64,000 nucleotides of DNA from an uncultured Pseudomonadota bacterium (lineage in GTDB: Bacteria; Myxococcota_A; Bradymonadia; Bradymonadales; Bradymonadaceae). A model generated the notes under the pieces. The model saw only the letters and a list, made by a program, of their open reading frames with translations. It was not told the origin of the DNA and ran no database searches. A program made the position numbers and the translations under genes. Positions 34,281 through 44,391 of the stretch are shown here, in pieces. The number at the start of each line of letters is the position of its first letter. Within the stretch, counting starts at the first letter, position 1. Location: assembly GCA_913057905.1 (NCBI GenBank), contig CAJXPB010000001.1, positions 62,001-126,000 on the forward strand, read 5' to 3'.

Positions 34281-36296
34281 GTGAGCTACATCATCGCCCT
34301 ATTCTGTCTCAGCCTACTCGCCGGCGGATGCCAACAAGATCAACGCCGACCGAATTGGGGGGACTTTAGCGGTGACGCTGGGGACGCGGGTGACACCCAG
34401 ACCGTCGAAGGCGAGACGTTTGTACCCAAGGAGCGACCGGCCGATTCAGTCTGCGCAAACGGATGGTGCTGGGTCCACCCCCGGCCGATGGCCCACAACG
34501 TCCAAGAGCTGGAACCGGTAGAGGAAAAACTCCACGGAGTCGTCGAACTCGACGTTACTCGGGGGCCGGAACGTCTGGTGTGGGACGATGGCATCCAGAT
34601 TCTGGGTGATCCACTCTCAAACGGGGACGAAGACATCGTCGACCTGACGGTAGCCGAAGACGGGTGGCTTGCACTCACGGATGGTGGAATCCTCCATTTC
34701 CTCGGAACCGAAGGCGAGCGCGGCCGGTTCGATCTCCCCGGGCAGGATTTCACGCGGGTGGAGGGCAATTCATTGGCGGAGTTCGTGGTCGGCACAAACG
34801 TCGGTGGCGGGCTCATCCGCCGCGGGGGCGGAGTCGTCCAGGTGGATACCGTTCCGGAGAACCTGAGAGCCACGACCATGTGGTCAAACGGCGATCTTTG
34901 GCAGATGTCAGAGTCGCCGCCCGCTGATCCCCCGATGCCAAACCGACGTCGTTGGTTCCCGGTGCCCGAAGTTCAAGGTGACGGACTGAACCTTAGTCTC
35001 ATGGTGTTCGGGCCCGCACCGACGAGTGAGTGCGCGAATCTGGGTCCGTGGGCGAGTTTTCCCTTTAGCCTGTTCGTCGCGAACCCGTTTCGATGGAACT
35101 CAAGTCTCGAAGCGTGGAACGAACCGGCGCCGAAATCAGCAAACACCCGGGATTTCGCATGCCTATCTTCCAGTGAACTCTTGGCGGTGACTCATCGCGG
35201 CTCCGGTTACATCTATGACGGGGAAAGATGGGAGCAACGATTCTGGTCGCTGTCGAACTCGCAGAATTTCTCGGAGGTCGCCGTACTTGATAGAACAATC
35301 TTCGTCGGTGGACCACTGGGGAGCCTGGCAACCCGCAACGGCGGCGAAACCAATGTTGTCACCGAGGGATTTCAGGTGCCCCGCGCAGTTGAAGGAGCGG
35401 GCCTGCGTATCGAGGACTACGCCGACCTCTGGGTGTCGGAAGACAATTCGACGGCCATTGTCATTGAGTCAGGTAACTTTCATCGATTGACGAGTGGCAC
35501 AAACAGTCCGTTCGACAGGTCAGGGATCGGCGGGTCGGAAAGATTCTCGCCTGCGTCGACCTCCGAGGTTTGGGGCGTCAGTGAGCCCCGTTTCACCCTT
35601 TCGGAACGTGGGCTCTACGAGCGAATCGAAGAAGATTGGAAGCGCGTAGACCTGCCCGGGCAGGAGGGTGGGAATTTCGAAGGCAGCGACATCGCCGGCC
35701 ACAGCGAAGACGCCGTCTGGGTCGCGACTGAACAGGACCTTTTCCGATATAACGGCCAATCTTGGGAACGACTCAGTCGACCTGGGACTGCGCTGCGCCG
35801 GACAATCGACGACGAAGAGCTCACACTCACCCGTATGTTGGTCGAGAAGTCCGGAGACACCTTCGTGACAGCGGAGTCACGCATCTACGAGCTCGTAAAG
35901 CGCGACGACGCATGGCAGATGACGTCCATCGCTACGGCTCCCTGCAACCGGGTCAGCGCCATGTATCGCGGCCCCGACGAGAGTCTTTGGGTTGCGGGGG
36001 ATGACACCTGCGTCGCTCGATACGATCTACAGAACTGGCAGGTGTACGAACCGACTTTTGACTGGGGCATCCCGACTGCCTCCGTCCCACCCGACCCACT
36101 CACGTCTTGGGAGTTCGTGCGCCAGCCCGACGCGGACCGTCCTCTGGTCGTCAGCCGACCCGGCATCCTGGAGCCGACGGCGGATGGAACCCTCGAACGC
36201 TCCTACGCCGGCAACATGGTCGACGCAGTCTACCTGGATTCGTTCGATATCACCCTGGTCCTCCATGACGACGGGATCCTGGCAAAGTACGAATAG
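34281..36296 (+). CDS. WCW-HP family beta-propeller lipoprotein (671 aa)
   Basis: Intact. GTG start at 34281 with GAGGGAG upstream; lipobox L-A-G-G-C17, then R-P-N-W-G-D-F and a D-A-G-D-A-G-D linker. The variant motif is C-A-N-G-W-C-W-V-H-P-R-P-M-A-H, shared with the broken copy at 42432, its closest relative. Six family cysteines are present. The sequence V-W-V-A-T-E-Q-D-L-F-R-Y-N-G-Q-S-W is a clear propeller blade. The end is G-I-L-A-K-Y-E. The C-terminal T-F-D-W-G-I-P-T-A-S-V-P block is nearly identical to 42432. Confidence 0.8.
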   Translation: MSYIIALFCLSLLAGGCQQDQRRPNWGDFSGDAGDAGDTQTVEGETFVPKERPADSVCANGWCWVHPRPMAHNVQELEPVEEKLHGVVELDVTRGPERLVWDDGIQILGDPLSNGDEDIVDLTVAEDGWLALTDGGILHFLGTEGERGRFDLPGQDFTRVEGNSLAEFVVGTNVGGGLIRRGGGVVQVDTVPENLRATTMWSNGDLWQMSESPPADPPMPNRRRWFPVPEVQGDGLNLSLMVFGPAPTSECANLGPWASFPFSLFVANPFRWNSSLEAWNEPAPKSANTRDFACLSSSELLAVTHRGSGYIYDGERWEQRFWSLSNSQNFSEVAVLDRTIFVGGPLGSLATRNGGETNVVTEGFQVPRAVEGAGLRIEDYADLWVSEDNSTAIVIESGNFHRLTSGTNSPFDRSGIGGSERFSPASTSEVWGVSEPRFTLSERGLYERIEEDWKRVDLPGQEGGNFEGSDIAGHSEDAVWVATEQDLFRYNGQSWERLSRPGTALRRTIDDEELTLTRMLVEKSGDTFVTAESRIYELVKRDDAWQMTSIATAPCNRVSAMYRGPDESLWVAGDDTCVARYDLQNWQVYEPTFDWGIPTASVPPDPLTSWEFVRQPDADRPLVVSRPGILEPTADGTLERSYAGNMVDAVYLDSFDITLVLHDDGILAKYE

Positions 36297-36323
36297 AGGC
36301 GTGGTGGCTCAGTACTACCAAAA

Positions 36324-36352
36324 TTGTGGTTTTGCCCCGATTCCTCTACCCT
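36324..36352 (+). promoter_or_regulatory. Promoter of WCW-HP gene 36386
   Basis: TTGTGG (36324-36329), 17 bp spacer, TACCCT (36347-36352), 34 bp before the ATG. Confidence 0.45.
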
Positions 36353-36385
36353 AGCTCTGAATAGCTCTCACCATGGGGTAGATGA

Positions 36386-38270
36386 ATGAAGACTACTCGA
36401 ATTGACGGTCTGATCATCGCGGTCGTTCTTCCGGCTATGTTCATACTGCCGGCGTGCCCGTCCGATTCCGGGACTCACCCCTGGGACGACTTTGAACCGA
36501 CAGACGCCGGTGTGGACGTCCGCGACGCTGACCGCGATGGCGGAGAGACCGATGGCGGCCGAGACATCGTGGTCTTTCCGGAGCAGCCTGCCCAGTCCGC
36601 CCAGTGCAATGCCGACAACTGGTGTTGGATCCATCCCTCGCCGTTTCCCTACCGCATCGAGGAACTGCAACGCGATGGGGACCGACTGCTCGGAGTCGCG
36701 AGAACCGAATTGCGGGGAGACTTTCAGTTGTTTACCTGGGACGGCCAGACCATGGACCCGGTCGACCTTGGCAGAGTCGATGCATCTGCACTCGAGGATA
36801 TCACGCCGGCCGACGGGGGTTGGCTGTCGGTCAGCAGCGCCGGAGAGGGAGAGGTCTATTGGCACGGGCTCGATGGGACAAGCCAGCGTGTATTCACCGA
36901 TGGCAAAAGCCTGGGCTACGACCGAATCACCGGGAACTCGCCGGACGAATTCGTCCTGTCCGAGGTAGGTGGCGCGGGGCTGCTCATGCACCAAGGGGAT
37001 TCCAACCACTACATGGATCTACCGGGGGCCGTCGCCCACGTCTGATTGTTCGGGTCGTATCATCGGCCACTTTGAGTCTCAGGGATTTGTCGAATGGCCG
37101 GATCGACAGTCACCACCGATGAACATCTCCGTTCAGCCCTACAGAGCCAACGACATTGCATGCGGGTGGAATGACGAAGTCATGGTCTTGGGCTACGACG
37201 GACGATACATGCAGGGCATTTCCGACGGTGCTCAATGGAATCAGATCCCATCTGGCCACCTCTACGCCGCCGCGACCCTCGGCGAGACAACCTACGCTGG
37301 CGGAGAGCTCGGTGCGTTTTACGGCCTCTCCGATGATGGAGTCGACGCGATCCACCGGGGGTTTCGTCCGCCTGGGGACTTCACGCAGCCGCAATACTCG
37401 TCGCTGTGGGTAAATGGGACCGAGACCAAGGCCGTCCTAACGTACGATAGTGACACCAGCTTGGGTAATGCAGAAGGGTGGCAACAGGTGCCGGCGCGGG
37501 TGAGCGAAGGTGTGGGGAGTGCCTTCAGGTTCGAACACACTGAAATCTGGGGCATCGACCAGCCCGAGTTCGCCATCGCCGCCGACCGACTCTATCGCTG
37601 GGAACATGACCAGGCCGACGGACCGCGCTGGGTCGACGCAGGTCTCGAACATCCAGAAAGCCCCTATTACGAAGAGATCGTGGACATTTCCGGCACGTCG
37701 CGCAACGAAGTCTGGGTCGCGACCTACGCAAGCCTTTTTCGGTACGATGGAGAGGGCTGGCGCGAGGTGAGTCCGGATTTGGTGGAAGCCCAAACAAACG
37801 ATATCGGGGCCCTTCGATTCGATGCCGATGGTGACCTCTTGGTCGTCGACTCGGAACAAGTATATGAGCTCGAGGTCTCGGAGGATGGTTGGAGCCCGAC
37901 TGCCATCTATGAAAGCCCCTGCGAGAAACCTTCCGCGATCGGCCGAGACGACGATGGCGCCCTGCTCGTCGCCGGGCGGGGGCTCTGCATCGCGCGCCGA
38001 ACCAACGGCACCTGGTCCACCTACCCGTTGCCCGAATCTGTGAGCGCGCCTGCGGGTTCGACAATCGAACTCGAGCGGTCCTGGGAATTCGTCAAGCAAC
38101 CCGGCTCCCGGCCCATGATGTTGACCACCGGTGTCGGGCTCTTCGAGTTGCGAGACGACGGCACCCTTAAACGAGAATTTGTCGGCAACACCATCGAAGC
38201 CGAATACCTCCCCACGCACAACGCCGTCTGGGTGCTGACCGAATATGGGGTCGTCGCCAAGTATTACTGA
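36386..38270 (+). pseudogene. WCW-HP family lipoprotein with internal deletion and frameshift
   Basis: The signal peptide (lipobox I-L-P-A-C24) and C-N-A-D-N-W-C-W-I-H-P-S-P-F-P-Y region read normally until M-D-L-P-G at about 37025. The family continuation jumps there to the G-P-S-P-T-S-D-C motif in the next frame, while the original frame stops at 37043-37045. By comparison with 31055, about 45-50 codons (the M-W-x-N-G-x-V-W blade) are missing. From there the second frame is intact to 38270, ending G-V-V-A-K-Y-Y. The gene is 1885 bp, not a multiple of three. The promoter and the rest are undamaged, suggesting recent loss. Confidence 0.85.
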
Positions 38271-38280
38271 CGTTCTGGAG

Positions 38281-38400
38281 GGAAGTAGCTGGTCCGCTTT
38301 GAATGCCGAAGGTGGTTTTCCTACGCTCCCATCGAGCCCTAGACGGACCTCGATGGGCGTGTTCTTTGTGAGCCTAGGCCATGCACTGAAGTCACAGCGA
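38281..38400 (+). repeat. Duplicated upstream/leader segment, copy 1
   Basis: About 120 bp containing promoter, leader and first codons; matches 42341-42460 throughout (for example CTTTGAATGCCGA, TACGCT, CCATCGAG and the A-L-K-S-Q-R codons). Confidence 0.6.
38299..38327 (+). promoter_or_regulatory. Promoter of WCW-HP pair 38368/40392
   Basis: TTGAAT (38299-38304), 17 bp spacer, TACGCT (38322-38327). Confidence 0.5.
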
Positions 38401-40386
38401 GACTTCGGCCTCATCGTCGCCCTGGTCTGCGTAAGCATCTTGCCCGGGTGCCCGGAGGACCAGCGAGGAGCCGATTGGACCAACCCGCAGCCGACTGGTG
38501 ATGCGGGAGACGTCGGGGTGGATGTGCAGCAACCCGACACCTGCGCTCCGGGAGATTTGGACCAACTCTCCAATGACGATGAGCCGCCCCAACGGGACAT
38601 GCTCGCGATCCCGGACCAGCCCCCCGAGGATGCCCACTGCAACGATAACGGGTGGTGTTGGATTCACCCGACGCCCTTTCCCCAGCGCGTCACGGACTTG
38701 AGAAAGGTCGGGCAGCAAGTCTTGGGCGTCGCTGGCTTCCACGAGTTCCCCGCGTACAAAGGCGTCATCTGGGACGACGAGGGCATGGAGCTCTTCTTGC
38801 CGGAGTCGGTGCACCCGACGGACCTCGTAGATATGACCACCACCGAAGACGGCTGGTTGGCGCTGGGGGAATTTGGCAAGGTCTACGACATTCGGCCGGA
38901 CGGACTTCAAGAGAGCGTGACGCTGGAGAGGGGGAAATACCGCGCGATCTCGGGCAACTCCATGGATGACTTCATGGCGGCGATGAGAGACGATTGGAAG
39001 GTCGTCGTCGACGGCGAGGTCAAGGATGGTCCTCGGGTCACCCGTGGAGTGGAGTCACGCATGTGGCCCAATGGCGATATCGTCTCGATCGACCCCATCG
39101 ACAGGACGCAAACCGGGCTCGATGGGCGCTGGCGCAAACTGCCAGCACCGACTCCGATTTTTCCAGACTCGGCCGTGGGCCCACGCCCGGGCGGAGCCTG
39201 TGGCGCGGCCTACCCGGCGATCGCCTCGCGCCGCGACCTTCTGACGTGGATCGGGGCTCTCCCCTGGCAGCGGGCCGCTGAATCGGAATACCCGTTGACG
39301 TCACTTGGGTGCTCGGTGGAGGGACGGTTGCTGGTGGGCGACCAACGCGGAGCGCTCTTCGAGCGCACGGGTGAAGAATGTCCTGCCTGGGATTCCACGC
39401 GGATCCTCGGCCAGCCCATTCACGATACAATGGTCTCCGGTTCGAAGCTCTTCGTGGCGGGAGCCGGCGGGGCCCATGCCATCATCGAAGACGGCACTAT
39501 CGACAGAGTTGGAAGGGGCCTTTCATTTCCCGCACCCGTTCCGACCGAGGACCATCCGCCCGGCATCCGAGGGCTGCGAAGCCAGGCGGAGGGGACGCAA
39601 CTGGCCATCGAGACCGAGACCGACCGGATCATTGTGACACCATCCGGAGTGACTCGAACGAAGGTGTCCGACCGTCCCGCGAGACCAGATCCAGCCTTCG
39701 CCGACGAATCCGCAGGTGGGGAGCCACCTGCATTCATTGCAGACGATGGCCGTTTGTATGAGCGTCGGCGATTCCGCTGGGTCGACCGCACGGAACGTGT
39801 GATCGGCTCCGAGTCTGGATACGCGATTGAACTGGCCGGGCACACACCCAACAACGTGTGGCTCGGCGCCGATGAGTCGCTGTACCACTACGATGGAGTG
39901 GGATGGACCTCGGTCGAACGTCCCGAAGAGATCACTGACGTGGGAGAACTCGAAGTCGGGCCAGAGGGCAAGCCTTACTTGAATTCCTGGAACGACCGAG
40001 ACCTCTACACGCGGACGCATGCCGGGGACGGCGGTGCGTGGGTTCGCATCGACGATCTTCCGGCGCACGGCATCAACGATCTGTTCATTGCCGCCAACGG
40101 GGACGTCTGGATCGTCGGCGAGCATGCCGTATTCCGCTACTCTGCCGGCAAATGGGACGACTACGGACCGAGATACGATGCCTTTTTCGCAGACAACCTC
40201 GTCTCGCAGGGCGACACGGAACCACCGATCGTGGCGTCGGGGCTCGGCCTGCTGGAACCCCAACCGGACGGGTCACTCGAACTCCAGCTCACCGGCGAAT
40301 TTCGCAGCGGGATCCACTTGGAGGAGAGGGATATCACCCTCGTATACACCCGCGGTGCCATCGCAGCTCACTACGACGACCTCTGA
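38368..40386 (+). CDS. WCW-HP family beta-propeller lipoprotein (672 aa)
   Basis: Intact but divergent. Start set at GTG 38368 because the homologous leader of 42432 has its ATG at this point; ATG 38353 is in frame 15 bp upstream. Lipobox S-I-L-P-G-C28; the linker carries an extra C-A-P-G-D-L-D insert; the motif is C-N-D-N-G-W-C-W-I-H-P-T-P-F-P-Q. The last two family cysteines are both absent: T-P-C is replaced by L-P-A-H-G and C-V-A-R by A-V-F-R. There is an extra cysteine at G-E-E-C-P-A-W. The end is G-A-I-A-A-H-Y-D-D-L. It is followed after 5 bp by 40392. Confidence 0.75.
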   Translation: MSLGHALKSQRDFGLIVALVCVSILPGCPEDQRGADWTNPQPTGDAGDVGVDVQQPDTCAPGDLDQLSNDDEPPQRDMLAIPDQPPEDAHCNDNGWCWIHPTPFPQRVTDLRKVGQQVLGVAGFHEFPAYKGVIWDDEGMELFLPESVHPTDLVDMTTTEDGWLALGEFGKVYDIRPDGLQESVTLERGKYRAISGNSMDDFMAAMRDDWKVVVDGEVKDGPRVTRGVESRMWPNGDIVSIDPIDRTQTGLDGRWRKLPAPTPIFPDSAVGPRPGGACGAAYPAIASRRDLLTWIGALPWQRAAESEYPLTSLGCSVEGRLLVGDQRGALFERTGEECPAWDSTRILGQPIHDTMVSGSKLFVAGAGGAHAIIEDGTIDRVGRGLSFPAPVPTEDHPPGIRGLRSQAEGTQLAIETETDRIIVTPSGVTRTKVSDRPARPDPAFADESAGGEPPAFIADDGRLYERRRFRWVDRTERVIGSESGYAIELAGHTPNNVWLGADESLYHYDGVGWTSVERPEEITDVGELEVGPEGKPYLNSWNDRDLYTRTHAGDGGAWVRIDDLPAHGINDLFIAANGDVWIVGEHAVFRYSAGKWDDYGPRYDAFFADNLVSQGDTEPPIVASGLGLLEPQPDGSLELQLTGEFRSGIHLEERDITLVYTRGAIAAHYDDL

Positions 40387-40391
40387 CTCCC

Positions 40392-42326
40392 ATGCGCCAC
40401 ACTCTCCCCATCTTGCTCCTGTGTGCTGCTCTACTTTCGAGCTGTCAGTTGGACCAGAATCGGTCCTCGTGGCAGGGAGCCGATGTCGGCCCGTTGCCGG
40501 ACATCCAGAAGCCTCCCGCCGACGAACATGCGAAGGTCGTACCCGAAAGGCCCGCCCCAAACACGGTCTGCAACAAACATGGATGGTGTTGGGTTCACCC
40601 GTCTCCGTTCCCGGGGGGAATCGATGAGATGGAACGGGTAGGTGACCGAGTCTTCGCGGTCGCTACCCAGCCATCGAATCCGAAACGATCGCAGACACCT
40701 GTCATCCTCACAGAAGACCTCGAGGTCGAGGCCATTGATGTTCCCGAGGACGCCGATTTCATCGACCTGACGACCACCCAGTCAGGGTGGATCGGATTGA
40801 CCGATGACGGCTACATCCGGACCTTCAATGAAGAAGAATCGACCGGGTCACTCGATCTGCTGAATGACGAAAAATACGAGCGTGTCAGCGCGGCCTCAGC
40901 CGAGGAATATTTGGTGCAGACGGAACGCGGCGCCCTCGTGCATGACCACCACGACTTGACATCTCACGAACGCATTTCGTCGCTGGATAAGTTCGGACCG
41001 GAGATGGCTCCGAATGGGCGAATCATGAAGTTCGGCGAAGCCCCGGCCGCCTGGCTTTCATTTCCGCTTTTGCCTGGCATGTCAGATGTCGACGCTCTGG
41101 GGCCCGCGCCCGGGTCGGACTGCTACGCTGGCGGGCCCTGGGCCGCCCATCGGGATGAGCTCTTCCTTTGGAACGGCGACGAGAAGACGTGGCAAGGTCC
41201 GACCCAGCTCGAGTCGAAGATTCTCGGATTCGGATGCAGTCCCGGGGGAGACGTCTTGGCTGTAGACATCGACGGGGGCGTCAATCGGTACACCGGCGGG
41301 GGCTGGCAGCGGTCACAGATGTCGTCGCGCCGACTCTACGACGCGGAGCCGTTGGAATCCGTTACCTTGCTCGGAGGTGACTACGGTGCGTTCCTCGTCT
41401 CGAATGGTCGCCGGGCGGCGTCCGCTTCGAGCGGCTTTCGTATCGATTTCGGGCCCGATGATCTGAATGCGCCCGCCTACCGAGACCTCTGGGTCAATTC
41501 GGACGGTACACACGCCGCGCTGATGCACATCACCGGGTTCTATCATGGGAAGGAACCACGCGGATGGTCCCCTCAAGACTACGGTGAGGGCGAGTACGTC
41601 GGGACACTTCGAAACGGAAGGGAAATCTGGGGCACGGATACTCCCCGCTTCGCCTTGACCAGCAGTCAACTTCTAGAATGGTCCGGCACCAGGTGGGAAC
41701 AGCCGGCTGACGCAGATCAGGATCCACCCCCTGCACCGTTGGACATCGCCGGTCCCAAGCTGGACTCCGTGTGGACCGTCTCCAGAAACTCCATTCATCG
41801 ATACGACGGAGCCCGATGGCACGAGGTCAGCTCCGCGGGTTCCGACCTCGAACAGCGCATCCGCGACGAGAATCTGAAGTTCTCTTCGGTCTTCGTCGCA
41901 CAGAACGGAGATGTCCTGATCGGGGGCAACAAAGGCATCTATCAAGTCACGGGACACGCCGACTCGTGGAGCCTGGAACGTATCGCTGACACGCCATGCT
42001 CCGAATCCACGGTCCTCCACCTAACTGGAGACGGCCTCATCGTCGTCGCAGGCCCGAATGGCTGTATGGCCCGGCAATATCGAGACGATTGGCTGTCATA
42101 CTCGTCGGAGATCGACTTCGGTGAAGACACGATGCCCCACGCCATCGCCGCTCAACCGGGCCACCGCCCTCTTCTTCTGGCTCACGATGAGGGTCTGATC
42201 GAGCTCGAAAGGGACGCCGATGCTGCCATACAATTCGACGGCCCGGTGCATGACGTCGAATACGTCCCCGGACGCGACGCGATGTTGCTGATCCAGGACC
42301 GGGGCGTCGCGGCCAAATTCTTCTGA
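40392..42326 (+). CDS. WCW-HP family beta-propeller lipoprotein (644 aa)
   Basis: Intact and the shortest complete member. ATG 40392 begins 5 bp after the 38368 stop with no clear ribosome site, so translation is probably coupled; the long upstream frame is a shadow of the preceding gene. Lipobox L-L-S-S-C18, then S-S-W-Q-G and only a brief linker, then C-N-K-H-G-W-C-W-V-H-P-S-P-F-P-G. Six family cysteines, including D-C-Y-A-G-G, F-G-C-S-P, T-P-C-S-E and G-C-M-A-R. The end is G-V-A-A-K-F-F. Confidence 0.8.
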   Translation: MRHTLPILLLCAALLSSCQLDQNRSSWQGADVGPLPDIQKPPADEHAKVVPERPAPNTVCNKHGWCWVHPSPFPGGIDEMERVGDRVFAVATQPSNPKRSQTPVILTEDLEVEAIDVPEDADFIDLTTTQSGWIGLTDDGYIRTFNEEESTGSLDLLNDEKYERVSAASAEEYLVQTERGALVHDHHDLTSHERISSLDKFGPEMAPNGRIMKFGEAPAAWLSFPLLPGMSDVDALGPAPGSDCYAGGPWAAHRDELFLWNGDEKTWQGPTQLESKILGFGCSPGGDVLAVDIDGGVNRYTGGGWQRSQMSSRRLYDAEPLESVTLLGGDYGAFLVSNGRRAASASSGFRIDFGPDDLNAPAYRDLWVNSDGTHAALMHITGFYHGKEPRGWSPQDYGEGEYVGTLRNGREIWGTDTPRFALTSSQLLEWSGTRWEQPADADQDPPPAPLDIAGPKLDSVWTVSRNSIHRYDGARWHEVSSAGSDLEQRIRDENLKFSSVFVAQNGDVLIGGNKGIYQVTGHADSWSLERIADTPCSESTVLHLTGDGLIVVAGPNGCMARQYRDDWLSYSSEIDFGEDTMPHAIAAQPGHRPLLLAHDEGLIELERDADAAIQFDGPVHDVEYVPGRDAMLLIQDRGVAAKFF

Positions 42327-42340
42327 GTATCCTTCCGGCG

Positions 42341-42460
42341 GGAAGTGCCTGGACAGCTTTGAATGCCGATGCCGACTTGTCTACGCTTCCATCGAGACCT
42401 CCGTGGACCTGGACGGGAGCGTTTTGTTTTGATGCTAGACCATCCATTGAAGTCGCAACG
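42341..42460 (+). repeat. Duplicated upstream/leader segment, copy 2
   Basis: Counterpart of 38281-38400, although the two downstream genes belong to different subgroups. Suggests recombination or gene conversion at the 5' end. Confidence 0.6.
42359..42387 (+). promoter_or_regulatory. Promoter of WCW-HP gene 42432
   Basis: TTGAAT (42359-42364), 17 bp spacer, TACGCT (42382-42387), 45 bp before the ATG. Confidence 0.5.
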
Positions 42461-44391
42461 GGTCATCGGCCACATCGGCGCCCTGCTCTGCTTGGCGCTC
42501 TTGTTGGGTTGCCAGCAGGACGAGCAGACGTCCGAGTGGGGCGACTTCGAGCCAGACCCCGATGCCCATATCCCCCGGGATACGGATACATCGGACACCT
42601 TCCCGGACGCGGACACGAGCGATATGTCCCTGGATGCGGACACGGCGGACATCTCCCCGGACACGAGACCGCCGGACGTCGAGACCTTTTTCCCCGACGA
42701 GAAACCTTCGGATACCGTCTGCGCCAACGGTTGGTGCTGGGTCCATCCGCGGCCGATGGCCCACACGGTCCTTGAGTTGGAGGGTGTGGGAGACAAGGTC
42801 TACGGCGTTGCTAGACTCGACCCAACAAGGGGGATGCAACGGCCCGGGCAACAATTATTCGGATGTGCAGGGCAACTCGCTGTCTGAGTTTGCCGTCGGC
42901 AAGAATGATGGCGGCGGCATCATTCGTCGGGGCAATGTCTCGGTCCAAGACGAATCCCTTCCGGTGAGGTTGGCCGCGCTAAAATTGTGGCCGAGTGGGA
43001 TGATCTGGCAGGCGACGGAGAATCCGCCATCGGACCCTACGGCGCCGAACCAGCGGCGCTGGTTTTCACTGGAGGGGATCCAACAAAGTTCCACGATTGG
43101 GACCTCGGTCACGAAGTTCGCGCCGGCGCCATCGAGCGAATGTTCCGACGTCGGGCCCTGGGTGACCGTCCCGCGCGTCGACAGTCCCTCGGCGCTCCAC
43201 AGGTGGGACGCCGAATCTGAAGAATGGACCCATGCCTTCGGGCGCGACGGTGTCCGGGCGTTCGAGTGCATCGGCGACGGCAGGCTTTTGTTTCTAACTC
43301 GACAGGGTGAGGGGCGTCTCACCGACGGAGAGCAGGCGAGTGTGCTGTTTTCCAGCCCCACTCATCAGTTTACCGCGGCGACGCGCATCCAAGGCCGACT
43401 GCACATCGGGGGCCTTCGAGGGTCACTTTTGACATACCAAGACGACCAGTTGACGACGGTGACCGAGGGTCTGCGAATCCCCCTCCTGCCGAGAGATGGA
43501 CTCGGACTCGGTGGCCTCGCCGACCTCTGGGTTTCGGAGGATGAATCGACGGCGATGGTGATCGAAAGCAACAACCTGCACCGTTTGACCAGCGAGGAGC
43601 CGTCGCCATTTGATCGAAAGGTCGTCAACTCAAACGGATGGCTCCGGGAAGCCGCTTCGTCGGAAGTCTGGGGGATCGATGAACCTCGTTTCGCCCTCTC
43701 GCCCGAGGAACTCTTCACCAGAGACCGTTGGGGCTGGGAGAGATCGGAGTACTTCGAAGCACTCGACGAATTTGAGGGCGTCGACATCGCCGGCCGCAGC
43801 GAGGATGCCGTCTGGCTCGCCGCCGAGGAGGATCTGTACCGCTACGACGGAGAGACCTGGCAGCGGCTCAGCGGGCCGGACACGTCGCTGCGTAGCGCGA
43901 TCGACTCCCGAGACCTCACCCTCACCCGTCTTCTGGTGGAGGACTCCGACGACACTCACGTGGCTGCCGAATCACGTATCTACGAACTCACCCAGGATGG
44001 CACCGAGTGGGAGCTGATGAACGAACGCACCGCGCCCTGCAATCGGGTGAGTGCGATGCATCGCGGCCAGGACGGCAACCTCTGGGTCGCCGGGGACGAC
44101 ACCTGTGTCGCACGTTACGACGGCCAGACCTGGCAGGTCTTTGAACCAACGTTCGAGTGGGGGATTCCCACGGCATCCGTTCCCAGTGATCCCCTGACAT
44201 CTTGGGAATTCGTCCGCCAGCCGGGAGCCGAACGCCCGTTGGTCGTCAGCCGTCCGGGCATCCTGCAGCCGACGGCCGATGGCGACTTGGAGCGCTCCTA
44301 TGCGGGCAACATGGTAGACGCCGTCTATCTGGAGTACCTCGATGTGTCCCTGGTTCTGCACGACCGAGGCATCCTGGCGAAGTACTACTGA
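42432..44391 (+). pseudogene. WCW-HP family lipoprotein with internal deletion and frameshift
   Basis: Reads normally from ATG 42432 (lipobox A-L-L-L-G-C27; E-W-G-D-F; a linker with several D-T-S-D and D-A-D-T repeats; C-A-N-G-W-C-W-V-H-P-R-P-M-A-H) to about 42840. The family frame then switches: the first frame stops at 42887, while the second starts with a Y-S-D-V-Q-G-N-S-L-S-E-F match. Compared with 34281, about 54 codons are missing. The second frame is intact to 44391, ending G-I-L-A-K-Y-Y. Length 1960 bp, not a multiple of three. Its 3' end overlaps the convergent remnant by 7 bp. Confidence 0.85.
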
